64,000 bases of DNA from Pseudomonas helleri (GCF_009600315.1 NZ_WIWC01000004.1:124001-188000), one strand, 5' to 3'. Numbered from the stretch's first letter, positions 1 to 10,244 are shown. Translations and numbers: made by a program. Notes: a model not told the origin generated them from the letters alone.

Positions 1-980
1 GGATCAGAAATTGCCGTGGGCTTGCCATGATCGGCCTGCTCACGAATCTCCATGGCTAAAGGCAGGGACGCAAGCACTTCAACCCCATACTGAGTCGCCA
101 GTTTCTCGCCTCCCCCCTCACCGAACAAATGCTCGGCATGACCGCAATTCGAGCAAATGTGCACAGCCATGTTTTCCACCACGCCCAACACCGGAATGTT
201 GACCTTGCGGAACATCTCCACACCTTTGCGGGCATCCAGTAAGGCCAGATCCTGCGGCGTGGTCACAATGACCGACCCGGTGACCGGGACTTTCTGTGCC
301 AGCGTCAGCTGGATATCACCCGTGCCTGGCGGCATGTCGATGACCAGATAATCCAGATCATTCCAGGCCGTTTGCGTGACTAATTGCAACAATGCGCCGG
401 ACACCATCGGGCCACGCCACACCATCGGTGTGCTGTCGTCGGTCAGAAAGGCCATGGACATCACTTCAACGCCATGAGCTTCAATGGGCACAAACCACTT
501 TTGATCACGAATTTGCGGGCGCGTGCCTTCTGCGATGCCGAACATCACGCCCTGACTCGGCCCGTAAATATCAGCATCCAGTATCCCCACACGGGCGCCT
601 TCACGCGCCAATGCCAACGCCAGATTGGCGGCTGTGGTCGATTTGCCTACTCCGCCTTTGCCGGAAGCGACAGCCACAATGTTCTTCACATTGGCCAGAC
701 CGGGAATCTGAGCCTGCGCTTTATGCACCGCAATCACACAGCTCACCTCCACCTTGGCAGAGGAAACACCGTCCAGATTTCTGATTGCCATTTGCAGTAT
801 CTGCGCCCAACCGTTCTTGAACAGACCAGCGGCATAGCCCAGCTCAAGTTGAACACTGACGTGCTGACCCTGAACCTCGATGTTGCGCACGCAGCCCGCA
901 CTGACGGGGTCCTGATTCAGATAAGGGTCGGTGTATTGGCGAAGGACGGCTTCCACCGCCGCGCGATTCACTGCGCTCAT
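1..980 (-). CDS. apbC: Mrp/ApbC Fe-S cluster carrier ATPase, C-terminus cut by window edge
   Basis: Iron-sulfur cluster carrier of the Mrp/NBP35 P-loop family, which passes Fe-S clusters to apoproteins in the cytosol. Read on the minus strand from ATG at 980, preceded by GGGAG. An N-terminal MIP18/DUF59-like domain (about residues 1-90) is followed by the deviant Walker A GKGGVGKST near residue 108, the DADIYGPS segment, DMPPGTGD (Walker B) and CSNCGH near residue 273, the CxxC pair that binds the cluster in this family. About 326 codons are present; the family is usually about 360 residues, so roughly 35-40 C-terminal residues lie outside the window. It is divergent from metG, the usual Pseudomonas arrangement. 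Family identity is very secure. Confidence 0.95.
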   Translation of the reverse strand, partial: MSAVNRAAVEAVLRQYTDPYLNQDPVSAGCVRNIEVQGQHVSVQLELGYAAGLFKNGWAQILQMAIRNLDGVSSAKVEVSCVIAVHKAQAQIPGLANVKNIVAVASGKGGVGKSTTAANLALALAREGARVGILDADIYGPSQGVMFGIAEGTRPQIRDQKWFVPIEAHGVEVMSMAFLTDDSTPMVWRGPMVSGALLQLVTQTAWNDLDYLVIDMPPGTGDIQLTLAQKVPVTGSVIVTTPQDLALLDARKGVEMFRKVNIPVLGVVENMAVHICSNCGHAEHLFGEGGGEKLATQYGVEVLASLPLAMEIREQADHGKPTAISD

Positions 981-1150
981 GGGCAACTCCCGGAAGACTG
1001 AGTAAAAACAGGCCGCTATCGTACCTGTAAAGAAGCACCCTAAACACAATCTAAAACACCGTAATCGCCCAGATAGTCGACCACGGGGTGAAATAATTTG
1101 CCCGGCGCTTTATAGTGGCCGACCACCGTCTCATCAAGTAGCCGAGCCCC

Positions 1151-3202
1151 ATGTCCGAGCCACGCAAGATCCTCGTCACCAGCGCCCTGCCCTATGCCAA
1201 TGGTTCAATCCATCTTGGCCATATGCTTGAGTACATCCAGACCGATATGTGGGTGCGCTTCCAGAAGCATCGCGGCAATCAATGCACTTACGTCTGCGCA
1301 GACGACGCCCACGGCTCGGCAATCATGTTGCGTGCCGAGAAAGAAGGCATCACGCCCGAGCAGTTGATCGCCAACGTGCAGGCTGAACACAGCGCCGACT
1401 TTGCCGAGTTTCTCGTCGATTTCGATAACTTCCATTCGACCCACGCCGAAGAAAACCGTGAGCTGTCGAGTGCGATCTACATCAAATTGCGTGAGGCTGG
1501 CCACATCGCCACCCGATCGATCACCCAGTATTTCGACCCGGAAAAGAAAATGTTCCTGGCCGATCGCTTCATCAAGGGCACCTGCCCGAAATGCGGCGCG
1601 GAAGATCAGTACGGCGACAACTGTGAAAAATGCGGTGCCACCTACGCCCCGACAGATTTGAAAAACCCCAAGTCAGCGATTTCGGGCGCCACGCCAGTCC
1701 TCAAAGACTCAGAACACTTCTTCTTCAAGCTGCCTGACTTCGACGCCATGCTGAAAAGCTGGACCCGTAGCGGCGCGTTGCAGGATGCAGTGGCCAACAA
1801 GATCGCAGAATGGCTGGATGCTGGCTTGCAGCAGTGGGATATTTCCCGTGATGCGCCGTACTTCGGCTTCGAGATCCCGGACGCGCCAGGCAAGTACTTC
1901 TATGTATGGCTCGATGCTCCGATCGGCTACATGGCCAGCTTCAAGAACCTCTGCGCACGCCGTCCAGAACTGGACTTCGACGCGTATTGGGCAAAGGATT
2001 CCACCGCCGAGCTCTACCATTTCATCGGCAAGGACATCGTTAACTTCCACGCCCTGTTCTGGCCCGCCATGCTCGAAGGTGCAGGCTATCGCAAGCCAAC
2101 CGCCATCAACGTGCACGGCTACTTGACCGTCAACGGCCAGAAAATGTCCAAATCGCGCGGCACCTTTATCAAGGCCCGCACATACCTGGATCACCTGTCG
2201 CCGGAGTACCTGCGTTATTACTACGCTTCCAAACTGGGCCGTGGCGTCGATGACCTTGACCTGAACCTTGAAGATTTCGTACAGAAGGTCAACTCGGATC
2301 TGGTCGGTAAAGTGGTCAATATCGCCAGCCGTTGCGCGGGCTTCATTCACAAGGGTAACGCTGGCGTACTGGTTGAAGGCAATGCCGCACCGGAATTGAC
2401 AGAAGCCTTCCTTGCAGCGGCACCCAGCATTGCCGAAGCTTATGAAGCGCGTGATTTTGCCCGCGCCATGCGTGAAATCATGGGCTTGGCCGATCGCGCC
2501 AACGCCTGGATCGCTGACAAGGCACCGTGGGCAATGGCCAAGGTGGAAGGCAAGCAAGATGAAGTTCAAGCCGTGTGCGCGCTGGGCATCAACCTGTTCC
2601 GCCAACTGATCATCTTCCTCAAGCCGGTCTTGCCGGTGCTTGCCACCGATGCCGAAGCCTTCCTGAACGTAGAACCGCTGACGTGGGATGATCACCGCGT
2701 CTTGCTGGCCAACCATCAGTTGAATGCATTCAAACCATTGATGACCCGTATTGACCCGGTAAAAGTACAAGCTATGACCGACGCCTCCAAAGAAGACCTG
2801 GCAGCCAGCCAGACAGACACTGGCGCTCAAGCACCGCAAGGCAACGGCGAGTTGGTAAAAGAACCGTTGGCTGCCGAAATCGACTTCGATGCTTTTGCCG
2901 CTGTCGACTTGCGTGTTGCCTTGATTGTTAAAGCTGAAGCAGTAGAAGGTGCGGATAAATTGCTGCGCCTGACGCTGGATATCGGCGATGAACAACGCAA
3001 TGTATTCTCCGGGATCAAAAGCGCTTATCCGAACCCGGCCGAGCTGGAGGGTCGTTTGACCATGATGATTGCCAACCTGAAGCCACGCAAAATGCGTTTC
3101 GGCATCTCGGAAGGTATGGTGATGGCAGCTGGCCCCGGCGGTGAAGAGATTTACCTGCTCAGCCCGGATAGCGGCGCCAAGCCAGGTCAACGTATCAAGT
3201 AA
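1151..3202 (+). CDS. metG: Methionyl-tRNA synthetase
   Basis: Charges tRNA-Met, including initiator tRNA, with methionine in the cytosol. The 683-residue protein has the class I signature HLGH in its N-terminal part, a knuckle with CPKC and CEKC cysteine pairs for zinc, KMSKS near residue 331, an anticodon-binding helical domain, and a C-terminal EMAP-type tRNA-binding/dimerisation domain from about residue 575 ([13 protein letters not shown] onward). Length and domain order match the long dimeric bacterial form. It is divergent from apbC with a 170 bp gap and is followed by a hairpin terminator. Confidence 0.98.
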   Translation: MSEPRKILVTSALPYANGSIHLGHMLEYIQTDMWVRFQKHRGNQCTYVCADDAHGSAIMLRAEKEGITPEQLIANVQAEHSADFAEFLVDFDNFHSTHAEENRELSSAIYIKLREAGHIATRSITQYFDPEKKMFLADRFIKGTCPKCGAEDQYGDNCEKCGATYAPTDLKNPKSAISGATPVLKDSEHFFFKLPDFDAMLKSWTRSGALQDAVANKIAEWLDAGLQQWDISRDAPYFGFEIPDAPGKYFYVWLDAPIGYMASFKNLCARRPELDFDAYWAKDSTAELYHFIGKDIVNFHALFWPAMLEGAGYRKPTAINVHGYLTVNGQKMSKSRGTFIKARTYLDHLSPEYLRYYYASKLGRGVDDLDLNLEDFVQKVNSDLVGKVVNIASRCAGFIHKGNAGVLVEGNAAPELTEAFLAAAPSIAEAYEARDFARAMREIMGLADRANAWIADKAPWAMAKVEGKQDEVQAVCALGINLFRQLIIFLKPVLPVLATDAEAFLNVEPLTWDDHRVLLANHQLNAFKPLMTRIDPVKVQAMTDASKEDLAASQTDTGAQAPQGNGELVKEPLAAEIDFDAFAAVDLRVALIVKAEAVEGADKLLRLTLDIGDEQRNVFSGIKSAYPNPAELEGRLTMMIANLKPRKMRFGISEGMVMAAGPGGEEIYLLSPDSGAKPGQRIK

Positions 3203-3211
3203 CGTTGCCGC

Positions 3212-3256
3212 ATAGCCGTTAATAGCTCACAAGCTGTTAGCGGCTATATCCGTTTT
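3212..3256 (+). terminator. Terminator after metG
   Basis: A 16 bp imperfect inverted repeat (ATAGCCGTTAATAGCT pairing with AGCTGTTAGCGGCTAT through G-U wobbles, 4 nt loop) is followed by a short T run. Confidence 0.7.
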
Positions 3257-3415
3257 ATCCCTCTTCCGATCTTCCCGCATACTCAGCTCTGCTCTCTTGG
3301 CTGTATTGACCCTGACAGACCTGACATCAATGCTTACCCACCGACGCCCCTATCAATCACTGCGCACGCTGAATGCCGCCGGGGTGCGGCCCACTGTCGC
3401 TGGACTGATCACACC

Positions 3416-4411
3416 ATGAGCCTGACTCAACGAATTGATGCCCTGCTACCGCAAACCCAATGCGGAAAATGCGGACACCCTGGCTGCAAACCGTATGCAA
3501 AGGGTATTGCTCAAGGCGAAGCAATCAACAAATGCCCGCCCGGAGGCACCGAAACAATCGCTGCCCTGGCGAATTTGTTGAGTATTCCTGTGATCCCTTT
3601 GGACACTGAACGCGGTAACGCACCCGCACAAGTGGCCTATATCCGCGAAGCGGAGTGCATTGGCTGCACCAAATGCATTCAGGCTTGCCCGGTCGATGCC
3701 ATTCTCGGCGCTGCCAAGCTGATGCACACTGTCATTGTCGACGAATGCACAGGATGCGATCTCTGTGTCGCCCCCTGCCCGGTGGATTGCATTGAAATGC
3801 GGCCATTCGCTGCCGATGCCACTCCTATTGTCAGCGGATTCGCTTACGAATCAGAAGACCTGACAGCACGCATGCAAAAGCGTGCCCATGCGCGCATCCG
3901 CCATGAGCGCCGTGAAGAGCGCCTTCAGCGCGAGGAACAGCAAAGGCAGGCAGAACGGCTGGCACGCCTCCAGCACTCACCTGCACCTGCTCAAACCACT
4001 GAAATAACCGAAGGTGAGGCAAAAGCCCCTGCGAATCAAAATGATGCGGCACTGAAAAAGGCCAAAGTCTCACTTGCAATGGCACGCGCACAACTGAACA
4101 AATCATTAAAGGCATTCGGCCACCCACCAACCGCCTCGCAACAAGCCCAGTTGGTTTTGCTCCAGCAGCAATTTGAATTGGCAGAGCGTGGACTGGCTCG
4201 ACTTGAAGCTGGTACCGAGATATTCACACCCAGCCCTGTGACTAATACTGCCGAACTCAAACGCGCAAAAATACAGCTTGCCATGCGTCGTGCCGAGCTC
4301 AAAAAGGCAATCACCCAAGAGGTTTCCAGCACACAACTGGGACTATTGAAGGAAGCGGTAAGGCTGGCAGAATCCACCCTCACTGCTTTGGATCCAGACA
4401 AACCCCAATAG
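3416..4411 (+). CDS. rsxB: Solitary RnfB/RsxB-like ferredoxin subunit with repeated C-terminal extension
   Basis: Resembles subunit B of the Rnf/Rsx electron transport complex, which carries electrons through Fe-S clusters. Residues 16-40 hold the C-x2-C-x4-C-x15-C motif of the Rnf 4Fe-4S domain. Residues about 82-128 hold two ferredoxin motifs ([12 protein letters not shown] and [12 protein letters not shown]). Unlike E. coli RsxB there is no N-terminal membrane anchor: the protein begins directly at [13 protein letters not shown]. The C-terminal third is charged and contains two related helical repeats, [20 protein letters not shown] near residue 213 and [19 protein letters not shown] near residue 281. 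No rnfA, C, D, G or E follows; the next gene is nth. Partners are therefore unknown. The start has only a weak ribosome site. Family call is secure, function as part of an Rnf complex is not. Confidence 0.88.
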   Translation: MSLTQRIDALLPQTQCGKCGHPGCKPYAKGIAQGEAINKCPPGGTETIAALANLLSIPVIPLDTERGNAPAQVAYIREAECIGCTKCIQACPVDAILGAAKLMHTVIVDECTGCDLCVAPCPVDCIEMRPFAADATPIVSGFAYESEDLTARMQKRAHARIRHERREERLQREEQQRQAERLARLQHSPAPAQTTEITEGEAKAPANQNDAALKKAKVSLAMARAQLNKSLKAFGHPPTASQQAQLVLLQQQFELAERGLARLEAGTEIFTPSPVTNTAELKRAKIQLAMRRAELKKAITQEVSSTQLGLLKEAVRLAESTLTALDPDKPQ

Positions 4412-4473
4412 TGGTTGCAAGCTATCGAGCTTCACTCGTTTATCGGACCGCTTCTCCAGGAAACGCTTTATCC

Positions 4474-5112
4474 ATGAATGCCGCCAAGCGCCTTGAAATA
4501 TTCCGTCGGTTTCACGAAGACAATCCCGAACCCAAAACAGAACTGGCCTATACATCACCGTTCGAACTATTGATCGCCGTAATTTTGTCTGCTCAAGCCA
4601 CTGATGTGAGCGTGAACAAGGCAATGGCTAAATTGTTTCCAGTCGCGAATACACCAGAAGCCATCTACGCTCTGGGTGTTGAGGGGCTGTCCGAGTACAT
4701 CAAGACTATTGGCCTGTACAACAGCAAGGCCAGGAACGTGATCGAAACGTGCCGCCTATTGATGGAAAGGCATGACGGTCAGGTGCCGCAAACCCGAGAG
4801 GAACTGGAAGCACTTCCAGGCGTAGGTCGTAAAACGGCAAACGTCGTGCTCAATACGGCTTTCAGGCAACTAACCATGGCCGTTGACACTCACATCTTCA
4901 GAGTGTGCAACCGAACCGGAATCGCGCCGGGTAAAAACGTAGTGGAGGTCGAACAGAAATTAATGAAATTTGTTCCAAAACCCTACCTGATGGACGCGCA
5001 TCATTGGCTGATCCTGCATGGCCGCTACGTTTGCCAGGCACGAAAACCACGCTGTGGCAGCTGCCGCATCGAGGACCTGTGTGATTACAAGGAAAAAACC
5101 TCTGACGATTGA
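4474..5112 (+). CDS. nth: Endonuclease III (DNA glycosylase/AP lyase)
   Basis: Base excision repair enzyme that removes oxidised pyrimidines and nicks the abasic site. The helix-hairpin-helix LPGVGRKTANVV contains the catalytic Lys and VDTHIFRVCNR the catalytic Asp. The C-terminus has the C-x6-C-x2-C-x5-C loop that binds a 4Fe-4S cluster (CQARKPRCGSCRIEDLC). I chose ATG 4474 (212 residues, close to E. coli Nth at 211) because CCAGGAAA lies just upstream; the frame is open further upstream to 4411 but without family-like sequence. It is 62 bp after the rsxB-like gene. Confidence 0.97.
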   Translation: MNAAKRLEIFRRFHEDNPEPKTELAYTSPFELLIAVILSAQATDVSVNKAMAKLFPVANTPEAIYALGVEGLSEYIKTIGLYNSKARNVIETCRLLMERHDGQVPQTREELEALPGVGRKTANVVLNTAFRQLTMAVDTHIFRVCNRTGIAPGKNVVEVEQKLMKFVPKPYLMDAHHWLILHGRYVCQARKPRCGSCRIEDLCDYKEKTSDD

Positions 5113-5218
5113 GTGATAGTCATTTTATGCGGTGATCGATTGAGAAAATCTTTTTTACCCTTGCAGCGAATATCGCTATAAGAGGCGCCATTACACGTCT
5201 TGGCCTGGAGTGAACTGA

Positions 5219-5401
5219 ATGAGCACTGGCAAAGAAGAACTGGAAGTAGAAGAAGATTTTCCTGTCGTAGACCAGGATGAGGTTGTGGAACCCCCTGCGG
5301 AAGTCGCTAAAACCAATCTGGCAAAGCGCCGCACAATTGATGCGCTTTTAGCCGAAAAGCGCCTCAAGAAAGAGCTGGAAGACTACCCGTACGATCTGTG
5401 A
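5219..5401 (+). CDS. Small acidic PA3496-family protein
   Basis: A 60-residue highly charged protein: an acidic N-terminal half (EELEVEEDF) and a basic KRRTIDALLAEKRLKKELED helix, ending in YPYDL. It resembles the short Pseudomonas PA3496 family, annotated as a putative envelope integrity protein. GGAG-like TGGAGTG precedes the start. No membrane segment is visible. A strong terminator follows. Its place after nth is the family's usual one. Molecular role is unknown. Confidence 0.8.
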   Translation: MSTGKEELEVEEDFPVVDQDEVVEPPAEVAKTNLAKRRTIDALLAEKRLKKELEDYPYDL

Positions 5402-5415
5402 GCTTAAGAAAAATC

Positions 5416-5442
5416 AAAAGCCTCCTGAAGCGGAGGCTTTTT
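5416..5442 (+). terminator. Rho-independent terminator after the PA3496-family gene
   Basis: AAAAGCCTCC pairs with GGAGGCTTTTT around a six-base loop, followed by a T run. Confidence 0.9.
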
Positions 5443-5487
5443 GTGTTCAGGGCGCCAGAGAAATTGAAGCCTCAAGCCATACTCTAC

Positions 5488-6114
5488 TCATACCAACCCG
5501 TTTCGCTGTGCAAGCTCTATGAGGTCAACCAATGAACGAGCATTCAGTTTCAATAAAAGGCGCGTTTTGTAGGTACTCACAGTTTTGTTACTGAGAAACA
5601 TCCCGTCTGCTATTTCTTTATTACTTTTACCTCTGGCCAACTGTTGCAGAACCATCATCTCTCGCCCGGAAAGGCGATTGACCATATCAGCCTCACTGGC
5701 ATTGCCCAAACTTGAGCGAACCGAGTGCAGCGCTTGATTTGGAAAATAACTATATCCCGATAGCACAGCCTTAATGGCACTCAACAGTTCTGTTAAATCC
5801 TGCTGTTTGCACACATAGCCAGCGGCACCTGCTTGCATGCAGCGCATGGAAAAATGACCCGGGGCCTGAGACGTTAACACCAACACTTTCAAAGGCACCA
5901 CAGGTGTTGACAGACGCGCAATGACTTCAAGCCCGTCAAGTTTCGGAATTCCAATATCCAAAATTACAATATCAGGCGCATGTTCGCGCGCAAGTTGTAA
6001 TGCATCTACTCCATTATCCGTCTCTGCAACAACTTCGTAGCCATGTCGTTCCATAAGCATGCGTACAGCAAGACGAATGACAGGATGATCATCCACGATC
6101 AGCACTTTATTCAT
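5488..6114 (-). CDS. NarL/LuxR-type response regulator (RocA1/BvgA-like)
   Basis: Two-component response regulator. An N-terminal receiver domain starts MNKVLIVDDHPVIR, with the phospho-acceptor Asp in VILDIGIPKLDG and the Lys in GYVCKQQ. The C-terminal LuxR-type helix-turn-helix is LSGREMMVLQQLARGKSNKEI to LLLKLNARSL. I use ATG 6114 (208 residues), with GGAA about 8 bp upstream, rather than the open frame to 6126. No cognate sensor kinase lies nearby, so it is an orphan here. The receiver is typical of the RocA1/BvgA/FimZ branch that often controls fimbriae; that link is inference. It is convergent with the PA3496-family gene. Confidence 0.88.
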   Translation of the reverse strand: MNKVLIVDDHPVIRLAVRMLMERHGYEVVAETDNGVDALQLAREHAPDIVILDIGIPKLDGLEVIARLSTPVVPLKVLVLTSQAPGHFSMRCMQAGAAGYVCKQQDLTELLSAIKAVLSGYSYFPNQALHSVRSSLGNASEADMVNRLSGREMMVLQQLARGKSNKEIADGMFLSNKTVSTYKTRLLLKLNARSLVDLIELAQRNGLV

Positions 6115-6126
6115 GGGTAATTCCAA

Positions 6127-7133
6127 TTTTTTCGCTGTTCGAATTTTAGAGCCAGCACAATAGCCTAGTCACAACACCCTGGGCATAGTGGTCCCCCCTA
6201 AGCACCATCAGCCAAAGACATTTCCTACGGACAATCAAGATTCGCCCTACAAAAAAATAACTCATAAATATTAAGCTCTTGCTAGATCCTCTCGCAAAAT
6301 GCTCAGCGTGCGAGCTCCCTATATGCAGATCCATCTTCATATTTAAAAAGAAAATTCTAATGATGTGCGGCCTCTTCCTTATACCACTATCAGAAAATGC
6401 ATTGACTTAAAACCAACTGCTTTTATTCTTTTTCGCATTTACCTGCATCATTTAAAACCAAATACCACATTCAAACAATAGCTCACCCACGCGCCCGTTC
6501 AACCTTCCCCCTTGCTTCCTGATTAAAACATGACAAAAAAAACACCATAAAAAACTTATTCAAAACACGACCTATAAAACACTAAACCTTTATTGAAAAT
6601 CCGCTAACGCACTGAACTTCAGCGCATCCAGCGTGCCATAACACCATGGGCAAGCAGGGCGGAACAACCTTCTGAAGATCCAACACTAAAACATGACCTG
6701 CAGCACCTTTAACATCGACAATTAAAAAATCCAACCCTTATTTGATAAGAAATATTACCTTGCCACCCGATAGGATTAGGACTACAGAAAAATCAGAAAC
6801 ACCCTAATAACAAACCTCTAAAAAAAACTATCCACCCAACCCGCCCACAAATAAAAATCATTAATATAATGTTGGCCGAAGAAATCTCTCCTACTAAAAA
6901 ATCAGCAACAGACTACCATCGACACAAATCTTATCTTCATCAAAAAAAAACACTTCAAAACCATTTAACACACATTTGAGAAACAAGATATTTCCTTCAT
7001 TAAAAAATCCACATTCCACTGAAACCCAAGCCTCACCCTCACTATTTCAAAGCTACCATTCAAATACGATTATCCCTCTTTCTTATACACACCTGACCAC
7101 TCACTGAACACTCTATTCAACGCAGGTTATTAA
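6127..7133. other. About 1 kb A/C-rich, G-poor region without a credible gene
   Basis: No open frame with coding character was found on either strand. From about 6340 to 7130 the plus strand is rich in A and C and very poor in G, with many A runs. It lies between a divergent response regulator and an AT-rich orphan gene, so it may hold both promoters. No convincing hairpin terminator or RNA family was recognised. Confidence 0.6.
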
Positions 7134-7913
7134 ATGATTAAAAGACCCTTAAAAATAAATAACCCTCTCACGTTAATCGCCATTTTTTCAATGTTAACGG
7201 AGACCTCTGCAGCCGTCTCTCTGCCTTACATTGATAGTGACAACCAGCATATATATGTCTGGTTTTTGATTATATTTCCTTCCCTCCTGATTACTCTTTT
7301 CTTTCTCACCCTGAATTTCAACAATAAATCACTGTACTCCCCCAAGGAGCACACTAAAGAAATCTATCGAGCTGCTCGCGACTCTGAAGTTCGCCCCGAA
7401 AAAACCGATCAGGCTCCAACACAGGAATATCCCCTTCATCTGGAGCGCTCTTCGAGCTTACTGTCCAAACCGGATAAAAAGCCCAGCGCGTTTCACGCTC
7501 ACCGATTCACTTTTTTGCCACAAGGGCACAGGGATTACGACCCTGAGCCAAGCCCTATAGCTGGATCACCCAAGACTTCGTACGTTTCCTCAGTAGACCA
7601 TCACCTGCTGTTAGAGGGAGCTGACTTAAGCCATTTACACGTGGTTGACATGAGCCACCCTGCATTACAGCTGCCGCACAAAAATACCCTCACCGATATC
7701 TTGCATGCCTACAAGAAGAGAACGCGAACACACAGTACCCACATTAATCAAAATGATATGGTGCTCTTACTGACAACTCCTCAGTCAGAACCTCAACTTC
7801 ACCTTCAAAAACGCTCTCTGATGGGTTTCAAAACGCCTTCACCCTTCGCAGACTCAACGATCGTTACTTACAACATAGAAACCCGACAATTGAATATTTT
7901 GAGCCCAGCCTGA
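7134..7913 (+). CDS. Membrane-anchored protein of unknown function, AT-rich
   Basis: A 259-residue protein. The N-terminus (about residues 8-62) forms two hydrophobic helices, NPLTLIAIFSMLTETSAAV and YVWFLIIFPSLLITLFF, separated by a short loop and followed by NFNNKSLYSPKEH. From memory, this pattern recurs at the N-terminus of several unrelated Pseudomonas hypothetical proteins. The remainder is polar, rich in His, Ser and Pro, and has no motif I recognise. Codons are much more A/T-rich than in neighbours, suggesting recent acquisition. An AGGTTATTAA sequence precedes the ATG. It stands alone between the 1 kb low-G region and a shared terminator with argG. Confidence 0.65.
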   Translation: MIKRPLKINNPLTLIAIFSMLTETSAAVSLPYIDSDNQHIYVWFLIIFPSLLITLFFLTLNFNNKSLYSPKEHTKEIYRAARDSEVRPEKTDQAPTQEYPLHLERSSSLLSKPDKKPSAFHAHRFTFLPQGHRDYDPEPSPIAGSPKTSYVSSVDHHLLLEGADLSHLHVVDMSHPALQLPHKNTLTDILHAYKKRTRTHSTHINQNDMVLLLTTPQSEPQLHLQKRSLMGFKTPSPFADSTIVTYNIETRQLNILSPA

Positions 7914-7947
7914 TGATGAGTAACTGTCGAGAACCCTCCATTAAGCA

Positions 7948-7980
7948 AAAAAAAGCCCTGGTCATGGACCAGGGCTTTTT
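7948..7980. terminator. Bidirectional terminator between the orphan gene and argG
   Basis: AAAAGCCCTGGTC pairs with GACCAGGGCTTTTT around ATG, with an A run on one side and a T run on the other, so it can serve both convergent genes. Confidence 0.92.
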
Positions 7981-7994
7981 CACAACCAGCAAAA

Positions 7995-9212
7995 TCAGAA
8001 AAAAGAGCGACCTTTGTTAGCAGCAATACGCATGCGCAAAGCATTCAACTTGATAAATCCGGCAGCATCTTCCTGATTGTAAGCACCGCCATCTTCTTCA
8101 AAAGTGGCAATATTGGCATCGAACAGTGAGTCGTCAGACTTGCGACCAGTCACGATTACATTACCTTTGTAAAGCTTGAGTCGAACAACGCCGTTAACAT
8201 GAGCCTGTGACGCATCAATCATTTGTTGCAACATCAAGCGCTCAGGACTCCACCAGTAGCCCGTGTAGATCAGGCTGGCGTATTTAGGCATCAACTCATC
8301 TTTCAGGTGAGCCACTTCACGGTCCAGCGTTATCGACTCTATGGCACGGTGAGCACGCAGCATGATGGTGCCACCAGGCGTTTCGTAACAGCCACGGGAC
8401 TTCATACCCACATAGCGGTTCTCAACGATGTCCAGGCGACCAATGCCATTCTCGCCGCCGATTCGGTTCAATGTTGCCAAAACCGTAGCCGGGGTCATTT
8501 CAATCCCGTCCAGCGCGACAATATCGCCATTGCGATAGGTCAGCTCCAGATAGGTCGGCGTATTCGGCGCGTCTTCTGGCGACTTGGTCCAACGCCACAT
8601 ATCTTCTTCGTGCTCGGTCCAGGTATCTTCCAGCACACCGCCTTCGTAGGAGATGTGCAGCAGGTTGGCGTCCATCGAGTACGGGGACTTTTTCTTGCCG
8701 TGACGCTCGATAGGGATGTTGTGCTTTTCAGCATAATCCATGAGCTTTTCACGAGACAGCAAATCCCACTCGCGCCAAGGAGCAATAACTTTGACACCTG
8801 GCTTGAGTGCATACGCGCCCAGCTCGAAACGGACTTGATCGTTGCCTTTGCCGGTCGCGCCATGGGAGATGGCATCAGCCCCTGTTTCGTTGGCGATTTC
8901 GATCAGACGCTTGGCAATCAGAGGACGCGCGATGGAGGTACCCAGCAGGTACTCACCTTCATAAACGGTGTTGGCGCGGAACATCGGGAACACGAAGTCT
9001 CGAACAAACTCTTCGCGCAGGTCGTCGATGTAGATTTCCTTGACGCCCATGGCGAGCGCCTTGGCGCGTGCAGGTTCAACCTCTTCACCCTGACCCAGAT
9101 CAGCGGTAAAGGTTACGACTTCACAGTTATAAGTATCCTGCAGCCACTTGAGGATCACCGAAGTGTCCAGGCCGCCCGAATAAGCCAGAACGACCTTGTT
9201 TACGTCCGCCAT
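7995..9212 (-). CDS. argG: Argininosuccinate synthase
   Basis: Condenses citrulline and aspartate with ATP in arginine synthesis. The 405-residue protein starts [18 protein letters not shown], containing the N-type ATP pyrophosphatase loop SGGLDTS. ATG 9212 is chosen because TGGAG precedes it; the longer open frame to 9287 has no family-like sequence. [13 protein letters not shown] binds citrulline/aspartate in the family. Together with argF at 14.8 kb it supplies two steps of the pathway, but the genes are not in one operon. Confidence 0.98.
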   Translation of the reverse strand: MADVNKVVLAYSGGLDTSVILKWLQDTYNCEVVTFTADLGQGEEVEPARAKALAMGVKEIYIDDLREEFVRDFVFPMFRANTVYEGEYLLGTSIARPLIAKRLIEIANETGADAISHGATGKGNDQVRFELGAYALKPGVKVIAPWREWDLLSREKLMDYAEKHNIPIERHGKKKSPYSMDANLLHISYEGGVLEDTWTEHEEDMWRWTKSPEDAPNTPTYLELTYRNGDIVALDGIEMTPATVLATLNRIGGENGIGRLDIVENRYVGMKSRGCYETPGGTIMLRAHRAIESITLDREVAHLKDELMPKYASLIYTGYWWSPERLMLQQMIDASQAHVNGVVRLKLYKGNVIVTGRKSDDSLFDANIATFEEDGGAYNQEDAAGFIKLNALRMRIAANKGRSFF

Positions 9213-9338
9213 GCCATCACTCCACGGGTTGTTCGAAAAGCCGAACAGTCTACCGCCCACGTGCGCTAATTTACAGAGGGGCGACACCTTAAGACGACAA
9301 AGCGACAGTAAGTTTCAACAAGGCGACGAGGAAATCGG

Positions 9339-10244
9339 TCAAGAAATGCTCGCTGGGGTGCTGACAGCCGTTCGAGGCACGCTTTTATCGGGAGTACCGG
9401 CACGCTCCAATCGTACGGTGACGCGGCGATTTTTGGCACGGTTAGCCGCACTGGAGTTGGGGACCAACGGGTACTGCTCGCCGTGGAAACGCAGGCTGAT
9501 CTGTGATTCGTCGAATCCATGGGCCTTAAAATAATCCATGACTGCCAACGCTCGTCGCCGTGATAGTTCACGATTGGTTAGACGATTACCATTGTTATCC
9601 GAATAGCCGTCAAGGATGATTCGATTGACCGTAGGATCTACCTTTAAATACTCAAGGATCACGTTCAGGCTGTTCAGCGCGGAGGCATCAAGCTCAGTGG
9701 TGGTGCCTGGAAAAGCAATTCGACTTTGCCGAACCTGCTCGAAATTCCTCGGCAACAACTTAGTGGTGCACGCTTGGTAATCACCATAGGCTTGACGAAA
9801 CTTGACGGGGAGCAATCGAACTTCTGAAACACCATACGTCGAGGAGTAATGCCTCACCACAGGGCTGCGCCCCTCCAGCAAGCCTCGGAACAAGCCCCCG
9901 GCCTGCCCCTGAGAGCTGTTGAACAGCACGTGTCCGCGACCGATACGCACTGAGCCAAGGTTGATATCCTCACGACCCGGCTGCCACGGCGCCGCTGCTG
10001 CCAACAAGGTTGCAGAACCTTCCCCTAACACTGAATTAACGCTGTTAAGCCGAAATACAGCCTGTTCGCCCGCCCGACGTACAAAGACTCCAGAGCCAAA
10101 ATCGGTGATTGGCTGGATCAGACGGCACTCAAACTTGTCCCCTTCTACTTTCCACTCAATATTCTCCAGTCGCGTCTGGAAAGTCATTGCCATGGCTGGC
10201 AGGCAGGTGAGCAAAGTCAGCAGGAATAAATAACACTGGCGCAC
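9339..10244 (-). CDS. motY: MotY-like flagellar motor T-ring protein (OmpA family)
   Basis: Periplasmic protein of the sodium-type or polar flagellar motor T ring that helps stators engage. A signal peptide (MRQCYLFLLTLLTCLPAMA) precedes a beta-rich N-terminal domain and a C-terminal OmpA-type peptidoglycan-binding domain (about residues 175-285) with ILDGYSDNNGNRLTNRELS and NRELSRRRALAV. I prefer GTG 10244, which has TGGAG 7 bp upstream, over TTG 10271. The argG-motY-pyrC neighbourhood matches the P. aeruginosa MotY locus. The tail after the domain is short and Ser/Thr/Pro-rich. Confidence 0.88.
   Translation of the reverse strand: MRQCYLFLLTLLTCLPAMAMTFQTRLENIEWKVEGDKFECRLIQPITDFGSGVFVRRAGEQAVFRLNSVNSVLGEGSATLLAAAAPWQPGREDINLGSVRIGRGHVLFNSSQGQAGGLFRGLLEGRSPVVRHYSSTYGVSEVRLLPVKFRQAYGDYQACTTKLLPRNFEQVRQSRIAFPGTTTELDASALNSLNVILEYLKVDPTVNRIILDGYSDNNGNRLTNRELSRRRALAVMDYFKAHGFDESQISLRFHGEQYPLVPNSSAANRAKNRRVTVRLERAGTPDKSVPRTAVSTPASIS

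Noticed and set aside
384..1001. Plus-strand 205-residue frame at the window start
   Set aside because: It is the antisense shadow of apbC, whose minus-strand frame has the GKGGVGKST loop and other family motifs.
1709..3190. Minus-strand 493-residue frame
   Set aside because: Antisense shadow of metG; composition is rich in His/Gln/Val as expected for a complementary frame and shows no domain.
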